A stretch of DNA of 64,000 nt, taken from contig CAWASR010000025.1 of NCBI GenBank assembly GCA_963784805.1, positions 1-64,000 of the forward strand, in the 5' to 3' direction. The position numbers and the translations under genes are program-made. The stretch comes from Roseiarcus sp963784805 (lineage in GTDB: Bacteria > Pseudomonadota > Alphaproteobacteria > Rhizobiales > Beijerinckiaceae). The notes under the pieces are model-generated. The model had not been told where the DNA came from, searched no databases, and saw only the letters and a program-made list of their open reading frames with translations. Below, piece by piece: positions 25,112 through 33,920 of this stretch (position 1 is its first letter; the number at the start of each line of letters is the position of its first letter).

Positions 25112-27901
25112 TTATTTGGGCGCGAAGTCCGCCAGCAGCCGCCGCTTGATCGCCGCCTGCCGCGCGGACGCGTTGATCTTGAGCCCGGTCAGATCGGTCA
25201 CGTAGAAGGAATCGACCGCCTTTTCGCCGAATGTGACAATATGAGCCGACCCGATGTTGAGTTTGAGGCTCGACAGCGAGGCGGTTAGATCGCGCAGCAG
25301 GCCGGGCCGGTCGAGGCCCGAGACCTCGACAACCGTATAGCGGCGGGAAAGATTGTTGTCGATCATCACCTCCGGTTCGATCGCGAAGGCGCCGCGGCGG
25401 ACGTCGCGCGCCCGGTCCGGCGGCGCGATGTCCGCCAGCCGGATTTCGCCGCGCAGCGTCTTTTCGATCGTCGAAGCGATGCGCCGGCCGCGGCGCAGCT
25501 CGTCCTCGTCGAGGTCGAAGGCGCGGGAGAGGAAAATGGTGTCGAGCGCGAGGCCGTCGGAGGTGGTGAAAATCTGGGCGTCTACGATGTTGCCGCCGGC
25601 GGCCGCGCAAGCGGCGGCGATCCCGGTGAGCAGTCTTGGATGATCCGGCGCGACCACCGTCACGTCGGTGACGCCATGGAAGGCGTCGGTCGACACTTCC
25701 GTCGCCAGCGACCGCACCTCTGCGGCCATCGCGTGCAACAGTTTGGCGTGGGCGACCTGTCGCGCCGGCTCCACTTTGAGCCAGTAGGCGGGATAGTGGC
25801 GCTGAGCGTAGGCGTCGAACTCGGGATCGGACCAGCCCGGCAGCGCGCGGCGCAACGTCTCCTGCGCCGCCTCGACCCGCGCCTTGCGGTCGACGGCGGA
25901 ATGGCCGCCGCCGAGCACGACCTCGGTCTCCCAATAGAGCGTGCGCAGGAGCTGGCCTTTCCAGCCGTTCCACACGCCCGGCCCGACCGCGCGAATGTCG
26001 CAAACGGTGAGCACGAGCAGCATTTTCAGCCGCTCCTGGGTCTGCACGATCGCGGCCAGCGCTTCCGCCGTCCGCGGGTCGGAGAGATCACGCCCCTGGG
26101 CCATGTTTGACATGATCAGGTGCTGTTCGACGAGCCAGGCGACGTGTTCGGCGCTGGCGGGGGTGAGGCCGAGCCGAGGGCAGAGTTTGCGCGCGATATC
26201 GCCGCCGGCCTGCGAGTGGTCTGTCCCGCGCCCCTTGGCGACGTCGTGCAGAAACGCCGCGAGAAAGAGCTCGGTGCGGTGCGTGATGCTATGGCAGATC
26301 TCGCTCGCCAGCGGCAGGTCCTCGGTGACGCGTCCCGATTCAATGGCGCTGAGCGTGCCGACCGCGCGCAGCAGATGCTCGTCGATCGTGTAATGGTGGT
26401 ACATGGAGAACTGCATCATGCCGACAACCCGGCCGAAGTCGGGAATGAACCGGCCGAGCACGCCGGCCTCGTTCATGCGCCGCAGGGCGGTCTCGGGCGC
26501 GTGGAGCGAAGTCAGGATTTCGAGAAACAGGCGGTTGGCTTCCGGGTCCGCCCGCAGATACGCATCCACGCGTTTCAGCGATTGCGTGACCAGCCTCGTC
26601 GCATCGGGATGGATCGGCAGATTCGAGCGCTCTGCGACCCAGTAGAGCCGGATCAGGTTGACCGGATCGCGCTCGAAGGCGTCGGCGCGGATGACGTTGA
26701 GGCGGCCGTTGTCGACTTTGAAATCCTTGGCGTCCGCGATCGCGCGGGGGCGCCGCCTCAGCCGTCTGACGAATCTGTCGAACGCCGGCGCCCGCTTCGC
26801 GTGGCGCTCCTCGAGCGCCGCGCACACGATCGCCGTCAGGTCGCCGACGTCCTTGGCTACGAGGAAATAGTGCTTCATGAAGCGCTCGACGTCGGTCAGC
26901 CCCGCTCGCGTGGAATAGCCGAGCTGACGGGCGATCGGCCGCTGCACGTCGAAACTGAGGCGCTCCTCGGCGCGGCCGGCGAGAAAGTGCAGCCGACATC
27001 GCACCGACCACAGGAATTCCTCACAACGGCGAAACAGCGCGAACTCGCGGGGCGAAAACAACCCGGCGGCCACCAGCTCATGAGCGTTGCGCACGCGGTA
27101 CACGTATTTCGCGATCCAGAACAACGTATTGAGATCGCGCAATCCGCCCTTGCCGTCCTTCACATTCGGCTCGACGAGATAGCGCGACGCTCCAGCCCGG
27201 CGCACGCGCTCCTCGCGCTCGGCCAGTTTGGCGGCGACGAACTCGGGCGCGGTCCTGGCGACGATTTCCTTGTCGAACCGCGTCTGCAGCGTCTCGAACA
27301 GCGTCCTGTTCCCGCTCAGGAATCGCGCCTCGATAAGCGTGGTGCGGATCGTCATGTCGGCGCGGGCCTGCTTCAGGCAGTCCTCGACCGTGCGGGTCGC
27401 ATGGCCGACCTTCTGCTTCATGTCCCACAGGACATAAAGCAGCGCCTCGACCGCCTTCTCGGCGCCGGGGGCCGGCTTGGCCGGCAGAAGAAACAGGAGA
27501 TCGATGTCCGACTCAGGCGCCAGCATGCCGCGCCCGTATCCGCCGACCGCGACGATTGTGGGCTGCGCCCAGCTCCCGCCTGCCGGCGCGAGCCAGCGCG
27601 CGCACAGGTCGAGAGCGACGTGAAGGAGGTCGTCGATCAGGGCGCTCAGCGCCTCCGCGCATGTTCGGCCTGTTCCGCCCGCTTCCAGCGCCCTGCGCGC
27701 CTCGCTCCGGCCTTCGGCCAGCGCCGCCTGCAACGCCGCGATCGCCGAGCGGCGAAACGCGGCCGTGTCGCCGGAATGGATCTCGCGCAGCGCCGCCAGC
27801 TTTTCCAGAAGTCCCGCCCGGTCGAGCCCCTTCCGCGCGGACGGCGCGAGGTGAACGGACCGCGAACGGCTTTCGGCGACGGGGGCGTTTGCGACTGACA
27901 T
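25112..27901 (-). CDS. glnD: Bifunctional PII uridylyltransferase / uridylyl-removing enzyme GlnD
   Basis: Senses glutamine and adds or removes UMP on PII proteins, setting nitrogen status. The 929-residue protein starts at the ATG at 27901 (MSVANAPVAESR); upstream in-frame sequence is a shadow. Order: nucleotidyltransferase domain with GGYGRGMLAPESDIDLL (residues 120-136), a linker, an HD domain with FLHDVAKGRGTDHS for de-uridylylation, and two ACT domains at the C-terminus (YTVVEVSGLDRPGLLRDLT in the second) for glutamine binding. It is followed by grpE and preceded by gshB at 59 bp. Neither amtB nor glnB is in the window. Confidence 0.95.
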   Translation of the reverse strand: MSVANAPVAESRSRSVHLAPSARKGLDRAGLLEKLAALREIHSGDTAAFRRSAIAALQAALAEGRSEARRALEAGGTGRTCAEALSALIDDLLHVALDLCARWLAPAGGSWAQPTIVAVGGYGRGMLAPESDIDLLFLLPAKPAPGAEKAVEALLYVLWDMKQKVGHATRTVEDCLKQARADMTIRTTLIEARFLSGNRTLFETLQTRFDKEIVARTAPEFVAAKLAEREERVRRAGASRYLVEPNVKDGKGGLRDLNTLFWIAKYVYRVRNAHELVAAGLFSPREFALFRRCEEFLWSVRCRLHFLAGRAEERLSFDVQRPIARQLGYSTRAGLTDVERFMKHYFLVAKDVGDLTAIVCAALEERHAKRAPAFDRFVRRLRRRPRAIADAKDFKVDNGRLNVIRADAFERDPVNLIRLYWVAERSNLPIHPDATRLVTQSLKRVDAYLRADPEANRLFLEILTSLHAPETALRRMNEAGVLGRFIPDFGRVVGMMQFSMYHHYTIDEHLLRAVGTLSAIESGRVTEDLPLASEICHSITHRTELFLAAFLHDVAKGRGTDHSQAGGDIARKLCPRLGLTPASAEHVAWLVEQHLIMSNMAQGRDLSDPRTAEALAAIVQTQERLKMLLVLTVCDIRAVGPGVWNGWKGQLLRTLYWETEVVLGGGHSAVDRKARVEAAQETLRRALPGWSDPEFDAYAQRHYPAYWLKVEPARQVAHAKLLHAMAAEVRSLATEVSTDAFHGVTDVTVVAPDHPRLLTGIAAACAAAGGNIVDAQIFTTSDGLALDTIFLSRAFDLDEDELRRGRRIASTIEKTLRGEIRLADIAPPDRARDVRRGAFAIEPEVMIDNNLSRRYTVVEVSGLDRPGLLRDLTASLSSLKLNIGSAHIVTFGEKAVDSFYVTDLTGLKINASARQAAIKRRLLADFAPK

Positions 27902-27960
27902 CGAAGGTATATTTCCCTTCCGCTCCGCGCCCGCAAGTCCCGTGGACGGGTTGAAGAATA

Positions 27961-28908
27961 CTATCCGCGCCCGCGCTTGGCCTCGATCGCATCCCAGATC
28001 GCGACCGCGAGATCCGGTCCGCCGAGGTTCCTGATCGCGCGGATCCCAGTCGGCGAAGTGACGTTGATCTCGGTCAGATGGCCGTCGATCACGTCGATGC
28101 CGGCGAACAAAAGGCCGCGCCGTTTGAGCTCGGGGCCGATCGCCGCGCAAATCTCCCGTTCGCGCGGCGTCAGCTCGGTTTGCTCCGCCGCTCCGCCCCG
28201 AACCATGTTGGAGCGGATGTCGTCGCTCGCCGGCACCCGATTGACTGCGCCACCGGCTTCGCCGTCGACGAGAATGATGCGCTTGTCCCCGCTGGCGACC
28301 CCCGGCAGAAACTTTTGGATGACCCAGGGCTCGCGCCAAGTGGTGGAGAAGAGATCGAACAGCGAACCGAAATTCGGGTCCTGCGCGCCGACCTTGAACA
28401 CCGCGGCGCCGCCGAAGCCGAAGAGCGGCTTCATCACCACCACGCCGTGCTCGGCGCGGAAGGCCTCGATCGCCGCCCGATCGCGGGCGACCAGGGTCGG
28501 CGGCATCAGCTCCGGGAATTCCATCACGAATAGCTTTTCCGGCGCGTCGCGCACGCCGCGCGGATCGTTGACGACCAGCGTCTTGGGATGGATGCGCTCC
28601 AGCAGATGCGTCGTTGTCACGTAGGCGAGGTCGAACGGCGGGTCCTGCCGCAGCAGCACGACGTCGACGGCCGAAAGGTCGACGAGGCGCGGATCGCCGA
28701 GGCTTGCGTGATCCCCCTCGACGTCCTTTACCTTCAGAGGCTCGGCCATGGCCTCGACCCGCGAGCCGGTAAGTCGAAGCCGGTCTGGCGCGTAATGCAG
28801 CAGGCGGTGACCGCGCGCTTGCGCCTCGAGGAGTAGGGCGAAGGTCGAATCGCCGGCGATGCGGATTCGCGCGATCGGGTCCATCTGCACGGCGACGGTC
28901 AGGGACAT
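27961..28908 (-). CDS. gshB: Glutathione synthetase GshB
   Basis: ATP-dependent ligation of glycine to gamma-glutamylcysteine in glutathione synthesis. The 315-residue protein shows the N-terminal AVQMDPIARIRIAGDSTFAL, the substrate-binding LLRQDPPFDLAY, the ATP-grasp segment VVMKPLFGFGGAAVF, and the metal/ATP end FAGIDVIDGHLTEINVTSPTG. It lies 40 bp after yraN and 59 bp before glnD. The rsmI-yraN-gshB order is common in alphaproteobacteria. Confidence 0.95.
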   Translation of the reverse strand: MSLTVAVQMDPIARIRIAGDSTFALLLEAQARGHRLLHYAPDRLRLTGSRVEAMAEPLKVKDVEGDHASLGDPRLVDLSAVDVVLLRQDPPFDLAYVTTTHLLERIHPKTLVVNDPRGVRDAPEKLFVMEFPELMPPTLVARDRAAIEAFRAEHGVVVMKPLFGFGGAAVFKVGAQDPNFGSLFDLFSTTWREPWVIQKFLPGVASGDKRIILVDGEAGGAVNRVPASDDIRSNMVRGGAAEQTELTPREREICAAIGPELKRRGLLFAGIDVIDGHLTEINVTSPTGIRAIRNLGGPDLAVAIWDAIEAKRGRG

Positions 28909-28948
28909 GGGCGGTCCAGTCGAGGACTAAAGGCGAAGTCTGGCGGGA

Positions 28949-29341
28949 TCAGTCGATCTCCAGCCTATACGCGGACGGGGCGTGGCGGGGAAGGCGGCGC
29001 GGCGCGATGAACACGGCGTCGCCCCGAAGGGTATGGCCCGCCGCCCAGGGGTTGCGTGAAAGCCAGACCCGCGCGGCCCGGGCGATGCGCCGCCGTTTGG
29101 TGGCGCCGATCGCCCCGGCGGCGGCGTCGATATCGACGCGCGCCTTGACCTCGACGAAGGCAATCGAACCGCCTCTTTTCGCGATCAGATCGATTTCGCC
29201 GCCTGAGACTGCGAACCGCCGGGCGAGAATCGAATAGCCCTTGAGCCGCAGCAACAGCGCCGCGATCAACTCGGCCTTGAGGCCGAAACGATGCGCGCCG
29301 CGACGGCGCTTCGTTCGCGCGAGGGGGCTCCTGCCGCTCAC
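28949..29341 (-). CDS. YraN family (UPF0102) nuclease-like protein
   Basis: A 130-residue member of UPF0102, whose fold resembles Holliday-junction resolvase and restriction nucleases; its function is not established. The motifs are GLKAELIAALLLRLKGYSIL, GGEIDLIA and FVEVKAR, which supply the Glu, Asp and Glu-x-Lys of a nuclease-like site. The GTG start at 29341 overlaps the rsmI stop (GTGA), indicating translational coupling; a longer frame upstream is a shadow of rsmI. Confidence 0.9.
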   Translation of the reverse strand: MSGRSPLARTKRRRGAHRFGLKAELIAALLLRLKGYSILARRFAVSGGEIDLIAKRGGSIAFVEVKARVDIDAAAGAIGATKRRRIARAARVWLSRNPWAAGHTLRGDAVFIAPRRLPRHAPSAYRLEID

Positions 29342-30294
29342 CGCCGCGCGCCCGCCAGAGCCAGCGCCCTCGCATAGACCTGCCGGCGCGGCAGGCCATG
29401 CCGGGCCGCGATCGCGATGGAAGCGTCCTTGACCGATAGCGTCTTCAGAGCCTCGACAAGGTCGCGATCGAGGGCATCGGGAGAAATCGCCGGCCGCGCT
29501 TCGGCCGGGCCGACGACGATGACGATCTCGCCCCGCGGGGCGGCCTCGTCCGCATATTCGGCGGCGAGCGCGTCGAGCGCGCCCCGCCGGACTTCCTCGT
29601 GCAGCTTGGTCAATTCGCGCGCGACCGCCGCCGGCCGGGGCCCGAGTTCGAGCGCCAGGTCCGCGAGCGTTCCGGCGAGCCGGCTCGGCGCTTCGTAAAA
29701 GACGAGGGTTCCGGGCGCGGCCGCGAGCGCATTGATTCGCTCCCGTCGCGCGGCGCGCCTGGGCGGCAGAAACCCTTCGAACAAAAAACGGTCGGTCGGC
29801 AGGCCGGAGACGCAAAGAGCCGCGAGCGCGGCTGAGGGGCCGGGCGCGGCCGTCACGGCAAGGCCCAGCGCCACCGCCTCGCCGACCAGCTTGTAGCCGG
29901 GATCGGAGATGAGCGGGGTCCCGGCGTCGGAGATGAGCGCCAGCGCCTGACCTTCGGCGATCCGCCGCAGCGCCCGAGGGCGCGCCTCTGCGGCGTTATG
30001 CTCGTGGTATGGCGAAAGCGGGGTTTCAATGCCGTATCGTTGGAGCAGGATTCGCGAAACGCGCGTGTCCTCGGCCAGGATTGCATCGGCGCCGGCCAGA
30101 ATGGCGAGCGCCCTCAGGGTCACGTCGGCGAGATTGCCGATCGGCGTTGAGACCACGTAGAGGCCGGACGCAAGCGGCGGCGCCGGGACCAGCGCGCCAT
30201 GGATCAGGTATGTCCGATCCGGGCGCGGATTCCCCATGGGCCCGGAGGTCGGAGCCCTGTTCGCCGCCGCATTCGCTCTCGCGGTCTCGGTCAT
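29338..30294 (-). CDS. rsmI: 16S rRNA (cytidine(1402)-2'-O)-methyltransferase RsmI
   Basis: SAM-dependent 2'-O-methylation of C1402 in the ribosomal P site. The N-terminal tetrapyrrole-methylase fold starts at LYVVSTPIGNLADVTLRA and includes AEDTRVSRILL, LISDAGTPLISDPGY, and APGPSAALAAL. A C-terminal HTH-like extension (LSVKDASIAIAARHGLPRRQ) is typical. The ATG at 30294 (MTETARANAA) is chosen; 30375 and 30237 are alternatives. Expressed with yraN and gshB. Confidence 0.93.
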   Translation of the reverse strand: MTETARANAAANRAPTSGPMGNPRPDRTYLIHGALVPAPPLASGLYVVSTPIGNLADVTLRALAILAGADAILAEDTRVSRILLQRYGIETPLSPYHEHNAAEARPRALRRIAEGQALALISDAGTPLISDPGYKLVGEAVALGLAVTAAPGPSAALAALCVSGLPTDRFLFEGFLPPRRAARRERINALAAAPGTLVFYEAPSRLAGTLADLALELGPRPAAVARELTKLHEEVRRGALDALAAEYADEAAPRGEIVIVVGPAEARPAISPDALDRDLVEALKTLSVKDASIAIAARHGLPRRQVYARALALAGARR

Positions 30295-30463
30295 GCCTGC
30301 GCGCCCGGACAAATGAGGTCTTCGACGACGGTTCGAGTGACCGACGACATAGCCAAGCGGAAACGAAAATGCCACAATTTCCGTGGAAGGCGGGCGAATC
30401 GCCGTCGACGCCGGCGCTCGCCATTTTCCGATGGCGGGAGCCGCGCCCGCGCAGGAGGTCGTG

Positions 30464-31669
30464 ATGAAGGACTTGGCTCAGCCGTCGGAAGGTCGGACTT
30501 ATCTGACCAGACGGGCGGCGCTTGGCGGCGGTCTCGCGCTGACTCTTTCCGGCTGCAATTCGATGGGCGTCGAAATGCCGGGCGCTGGTCTGGGAAATCA
30601 GGCCGCCTCGCCAGTCCCGGCGGGCGGACCGCTGGTCGGCGAAACCTTGGGGACAGGGCCGATCCGGGTCGGGATGATCCTGCCGCTGACGCAGAACGGC
30701 GCGCCGAGCCCTCTCGGAACGTCGATGCGCAACGCGGCGCAACTTGCGGTGGACGAATTCGCGGGCCCTTACATCACTTTGATGATTCAAGACGACCAGT
30801 CGACCGCGGATGGCGCGGCCCAGGCCGCTCAAGCCGAATCCGGCGCCGGGGCGGCGATCTTTCTCGGACCGGTGTTCGCCAACGACGTGCGCCAGGTCGC
30901 CTCGGTCGCCAAGGCGGCGGGAAAGCCGGTCATCGCCTTTTCGACCGACGCTTCCGTCGCCTCTCCGGGCGTCTATCTGCTGTCGTTCATGATCGAGGAT
31001 TATGTCGAGAGGATCATTCAATTCGCGGTCTCCAAGGGCAAAATGTCATTTGCCGCGCTGGCGCCGCAGAGCGACTACGCCAACATCGCTCTGGCCCGAT
31101 TCCAGGAGACCGCCGGGCGGCTCAACGCCCGGGTCGTCGTCGTCGCGCGCTATGGGCCGGGCCAGCCGGGAAGCGCGGTCCAGCAAGTCGCGGCCGTGGC
31201 CACCCAGGTCGACGCGCTGTTCATCCCCGAACAGGCCGGAGGAATGCCGGCGGTCGCATCCGCTCTGGGCGCAAACAACATCAAGACGCAGCTGCTCGGC
31301 ACCGGTGTTTGGAATGACGCGCGGGTGCTGCGGCTGCCCCAGCTTCAGGGCGCATGGTTCTCCGCCCCCGACAACGCCGGATTCAATGCGCTCGCGCAGC
31401 GCTACAAGGCCAAATTCAATAGCCAGCCGGTGCGATTGGCGACGCTGGCCTACGACGCCGTGACGCTGACCGCCGCGCTCGCCCGCGGCGGCTCGGCCGA
31501 TCCTTTCAGCCAGAAAGCGATGACCAGCGTCTCGGGCTTCAACGGCGCCGACGGCGTGTTCCGGTTTCGGCCCGACGGAACCAACGAGCGCGGCCTGGCG
31601 GTGATGCAGATCAACAACGGCGCCGCGACCGTGATCAGCCCGGCGCCGCGCAGCTTCGCGGCTGGATGA
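30464..31669 (+). CDS. Periplasmic-binding lipoprotein, penicillin-binding protein activator type
   Basis: A 401-residue lipoprotein with a type I periplasmic-binding fold. Residues 1-31 form a lipoprotein signal, with TLSGC at the lipobox (Cys31) and a twin-arginine-like TRRAAL before it. The mature part starts with IRVGMILPLTQNGAPSPLG and keeps the two-lobe pattern (LGPVFANDVRQVA, KPVIAFSTD). AGGAGG at 30453-30458 fixes the ATG. Its position divergent from rsmI matches alphaproteobacterial genes annotated as LpoA-like PBP activators, and a role in peptidoglycan synthesis is inferred from that. An amino-acid ABC transporter binding protein is the alternative, but no permease genes are present. 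Confidence 0.8.
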   Translation: MKDLAQPSEGRTYLTRRAALGGGLALTLSGCNSMGVEMPGAGLGNQAASPVPAGGPLVGETLGTGPIRVGMILPLTQNGAPSPLGTSMRNAAQLAVDEFAGPYITLMIQDDQSTADGAAQAAQAESGAGAAIFLGPVFANDVRQVASVAKAAGKPVIAFSTDASVASPGVYLLSFMIEDYVERIIQFAVSKGKMSFAALAPQSDYANIALARFQETAGRLNARVVVVARYGPGQPGSAVQQVAAVATQVDALFIPEQAGGMPAVASALGANNIKTQLLGTGVWNDARVLRLPQLQGAWFSAPDNAGFNALAQRYKAKFNSQPVRLATLAYDAVTLTAALARGGSADPFSQKAMTSVSGFNGADGVFRFRPDGTNERGLAVMQINNGAATVISPAPRSFAAG

Positions 31670-31702
31670 TCGGCCTTTGCGCCAGCGCCGGCAGGGCCGT
31701 CA

Positions 31703-32098
31703 ATGTCAGTCGTAAAGGCGGCGCTCGCCTATTTCGCCGCCGTTTTCGCGGTCGGATTTGCGGTCGGGGCCGCGCGAGTGATTTGGCTGCAGCCGCGCGT
31801 CGGCGAAACCGCAGCGGTGGCGCTGGAAGTCCCACTGATGATCGTGGCTTCCTGGATCGCCTGCGCCTATGTCGTTCGTTGGGCGAAGCCGCCGCCAACC
31901 GTCTCGGCCAGGCTGGCGATGGGCGGCATGGCGCTGGCCATGCTGCTCAGCGCCGACGCTTTGCTGGGCTCGGCCGGATTTGGCCGCTCGTTCGCCGAGC
32001 AATTGGCGGCCTATCAGCGCGCGCCCGGCGCGCTCGGGCTGGCGGCGCAGTGCGTGTTCGCCCTGTTGCCGCTCGCCCAGCGAGAGACCGGCGGCTGA
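31703..32098 (+). CDS. Small integral membrane protein
   Basis: A 131-residue protein with about four hydrophobic segments (near residues 5-25, 40-60, 70-90 and 105-125) and a conserved-looking WLQPRVGETAAVALEVPLMI between the first two. Probably an inner-membrane protein. It follows the lipoprotein gene by 33 bp and may share its transcript. Similar short proteins occur widely in Hyphomicrobiales, but no function is known to me. Confidence 0.75.
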   Translation: MSVVKAALAYFAAVFAVGFAVGAARVIWLQPRVGETAAVALEVPLMIVASWIACAYVVRWAKPPPTVSARLAMGGMALAMLLSADALLGSAGFGRSFAEQLAAYQRAPGALGLAAQCVFALLPLAQRETGG

Positions 32099-32115
32099 GA
32101 CCCGGCCCCCGCGCA

Positions 32116-33111
32116 TCATAGCATGCTGGGCAGAACGCGGTCCGGCGGGCGGTGGCCGTCGACGAAAGTCTGGATGTTGATGATGACCTTCTCGCCCATG
32201 TCGGCGCGGCCCTCGTGGGTCGCCGAGCCCATATGCGGAAGCAGCGTCACCTTGCCCTTTCTGGCGAGCGCGATCAGCTTTTCATTGACTGCGGGGGCGT
32301 GTTCAAAAACGTCGAGGCCGGCGTTGGCGAGTTCATCGGCCTCGAGCATTCGCACCAGCGCATTCTCGTCGACCACCTCGCCGCGCGCGGTGTTGATGAG
32401 GATCGCCTCGGGCCGAAGACGCTTGAGCCGACGCGCCGAGAGAAGATGAAAGGTGCCGGGCGTATGCGGGCAGTTGACCGAGACGAAATCCATCCGCGCC
32501 AGCATCTGGTCGAGCGAATCCCAGTAGGTCGCCTCCAGCGATTCCTCGATTTGCGGGGCGACCCGGCGGCGGTTGTGATAGTGGATCGACATGCCGAACG
32601 CGCGGGCCCGGCGGGCTAGGGCTTGGCCGATGCGGCCCATGCCGATGATGCCGAGCCGCTTGCCGGCGATCCTGCGGCCGAGCATCCAGGTCGGCGTCCA
32701 GCCGCCCCAATGCCCGTCCGGAATGATCTGCGAGCCCTCCACCAGCCGGCGCGCGGTCGAGAGGATCAGCGCCATCGTCATGTCGGCGGTGTCCTCGGTC
32801 AACACGCCGGGCGTGTTGGTGACGGTGATGCCGCGGCGTAGCGCGCTGGTGACGTCGATGTGGTCGACCCCATTTCCGAAATTGGCGATAAGCTTCATCT
32901 GCTCGCCCGCCTGGGCGATCATCCCCGCGCTGATCTGGTCGGTGATGGTCGGCACGACGACGTCGGCCTCGCGCATCGCTTCGACGATGTCGGCCTGGGA
33001 CATGGCCTTGTCTTCGAGGTTGAGGCGGGCGTCGAACAGTTCGCGCATCCGCGTCTCGACGAGGCCGGGCAGTCGCCGGGTCACCACGACAAGGGGTTTT
33101 TTCTTGCTCAT
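32116..33111 (-). CDS. D-isomer-specific 2-hydroxyacid dehydrogenase (glyoxylate/hydroxypyruvate reductase type)
   Basis: NAD(P)H-dependent reduction of a 2-keto acid such as glyoxylate or hydroxypyruvate. The Rossmann motif is GIIGMGRIGQALARRA; the catalytic triad appears as Arg in NTARGEVVD, Glu in DVFEHAP and His in LLPHMGSAT. At 331 residues the length fits. NADPH preference is suggested by YHNRRR after the second strand, since basic residues there bind the 2'-phosphate. It could support glyoxylate disposal or the serine cycle; no such genes are adjacent. Confidence 0.9.
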   Translation of the reverse strand: MSKKKPLVVVTRRLPGLVETRMRELFDARLNLEDKAMSQADIVEAMREADVVVPTITDQISAGMIAQAGEQMKLIANFGNGVDHIDVTSALRRGITVTNTPGVLTEDTADMTMALILSTARRLVEGSQIIPDGHWGGWTPTWMLGRRIAGKRLGIIGMGRIGQALARRARAFGMSIHYHNRRRVAPQIEESLEATYWDSLDQMLARMDFVSVNCPHTPGTFHLLSARRLKRLRPEAILINTARGEVVDENALVRMLEADELANAGLDVFEHAPAVNEKLIALARKGKVTLLPHMGSATHEGRADMGEKVIINIQTFVDGHRPPDRVLPSML

Positions 33112-33328
33112 GAGCGCCGCCCTTTATCGCCCGCGCGGCGCCGCCGCCGCCCCGATCTCAACCATTCGCGCGCGGGATTTCAACCGGTTTAAGCCTCATT
33201 AACGACGCGCGCGGCAATTATCTGCGCCGGCGTTCGCCACAAAGGTCGCAAGCCGCTAGCTTGCCGGCCTCTCTACCAGAAGACTTGGCAAAGACAAGGA
33301 CGGCCAGAGGGCTGTCGGGGAGCCGGAT

Positions 33329-33880
33329 ATGAATGGAGAAAGTCGCCGCGCCCGCTCGACCGGCGCCAACCGTCGCACGGCTCTGGCGATCCTCGCCTTT
33401 TCGCTGGCGCCGGGGCTGGCGCTGGCCGATCCGCTCGGGCCGATCGGGCCGGTCACCAAGCTGCCGCTGCCCCGCTACGCCAGCCTGAAGGTGGATCGGG
33501 TCAATCTGCGCGAGGGTCCCTCGAAGGACCATGCGATCAAATGGGTGTACGAACGGGCCGGCCTCCCGGTCGAAATCACCGCCGAATTCGAAATCTGGCG
33601 GCGGGTCCGCGATTCGGATGGCGTCGAAGGCTGGGTTCTACATTCCCTGCTCTCCGGACGGCGCACCGCGATGGTGACGCCGGACAAGAAGGGCCAAAAT
33701 TCGCGGATCTATGCGCGCCCTTCCGAGACCGCGGCTTTGGCGGCGACCTTGCAGGCGCGCGTCATCGTCAACATCCGCCATTGCGACGGCTCCTGGTGCC
33801 TGGTCGACGGCGACGGATTCAAGGGCTATATCCAGCAGTTCAAGCTTTGGGGCGTATACCCCAACGAAAAGATCGACTGA
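33329..33880 (+). CDS. Exported SH3-domain protein
   Basis: A 183-residue protein with a signal peptide (hydrophobic residues 18-33, ALADP at the cleavage region) and two bacterial SH3-like modules: RVNLREGPSKDHAIKWVYERA at the first and SRIYARPSETAAL...DGSWCLV at the second. Two Cys (RHCDGSWCLV) may form a disulphide in the periplasm. Bacterial SH3 modules of this kind often bind the cell wall or partner proteins. It ends 40 bp before the sensor kinase and may be co-transcribed with it. Confidence 0.85.
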   Translation: MNGESRRARSTGANRRTALAILAFSLAPGLALADPLGPIGPVTKLPLPRYASLKVDRVNLREGPSKDHAIKWVYERAGLPVEITAEFEIWRRVRDSDGVEGWVLHSLLSGRRTAMVTPDKKGQNSRIYARPSETAALAATLQARVIVNIRHCDGSWCLVDGDGFKGYIQQFKLWGVYPNEKID

Positions 33881-33920
33881 GGCGGGACCGGCCGCCGAAA
33901 CGAGGGCTCAACTGGTCGGC

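Noticed and set aside
26120..27898. 592-codon plus-strand frame opposite glnD
   Set aside because: Shadow of a well-conserved gene; no start signal or family features.
33121..33328. Possible RNA gene or attachment site in the gap before the SH3 gene
   Set aside because: No cloverleaf, CCA end or flanking direct repeat could be made out.
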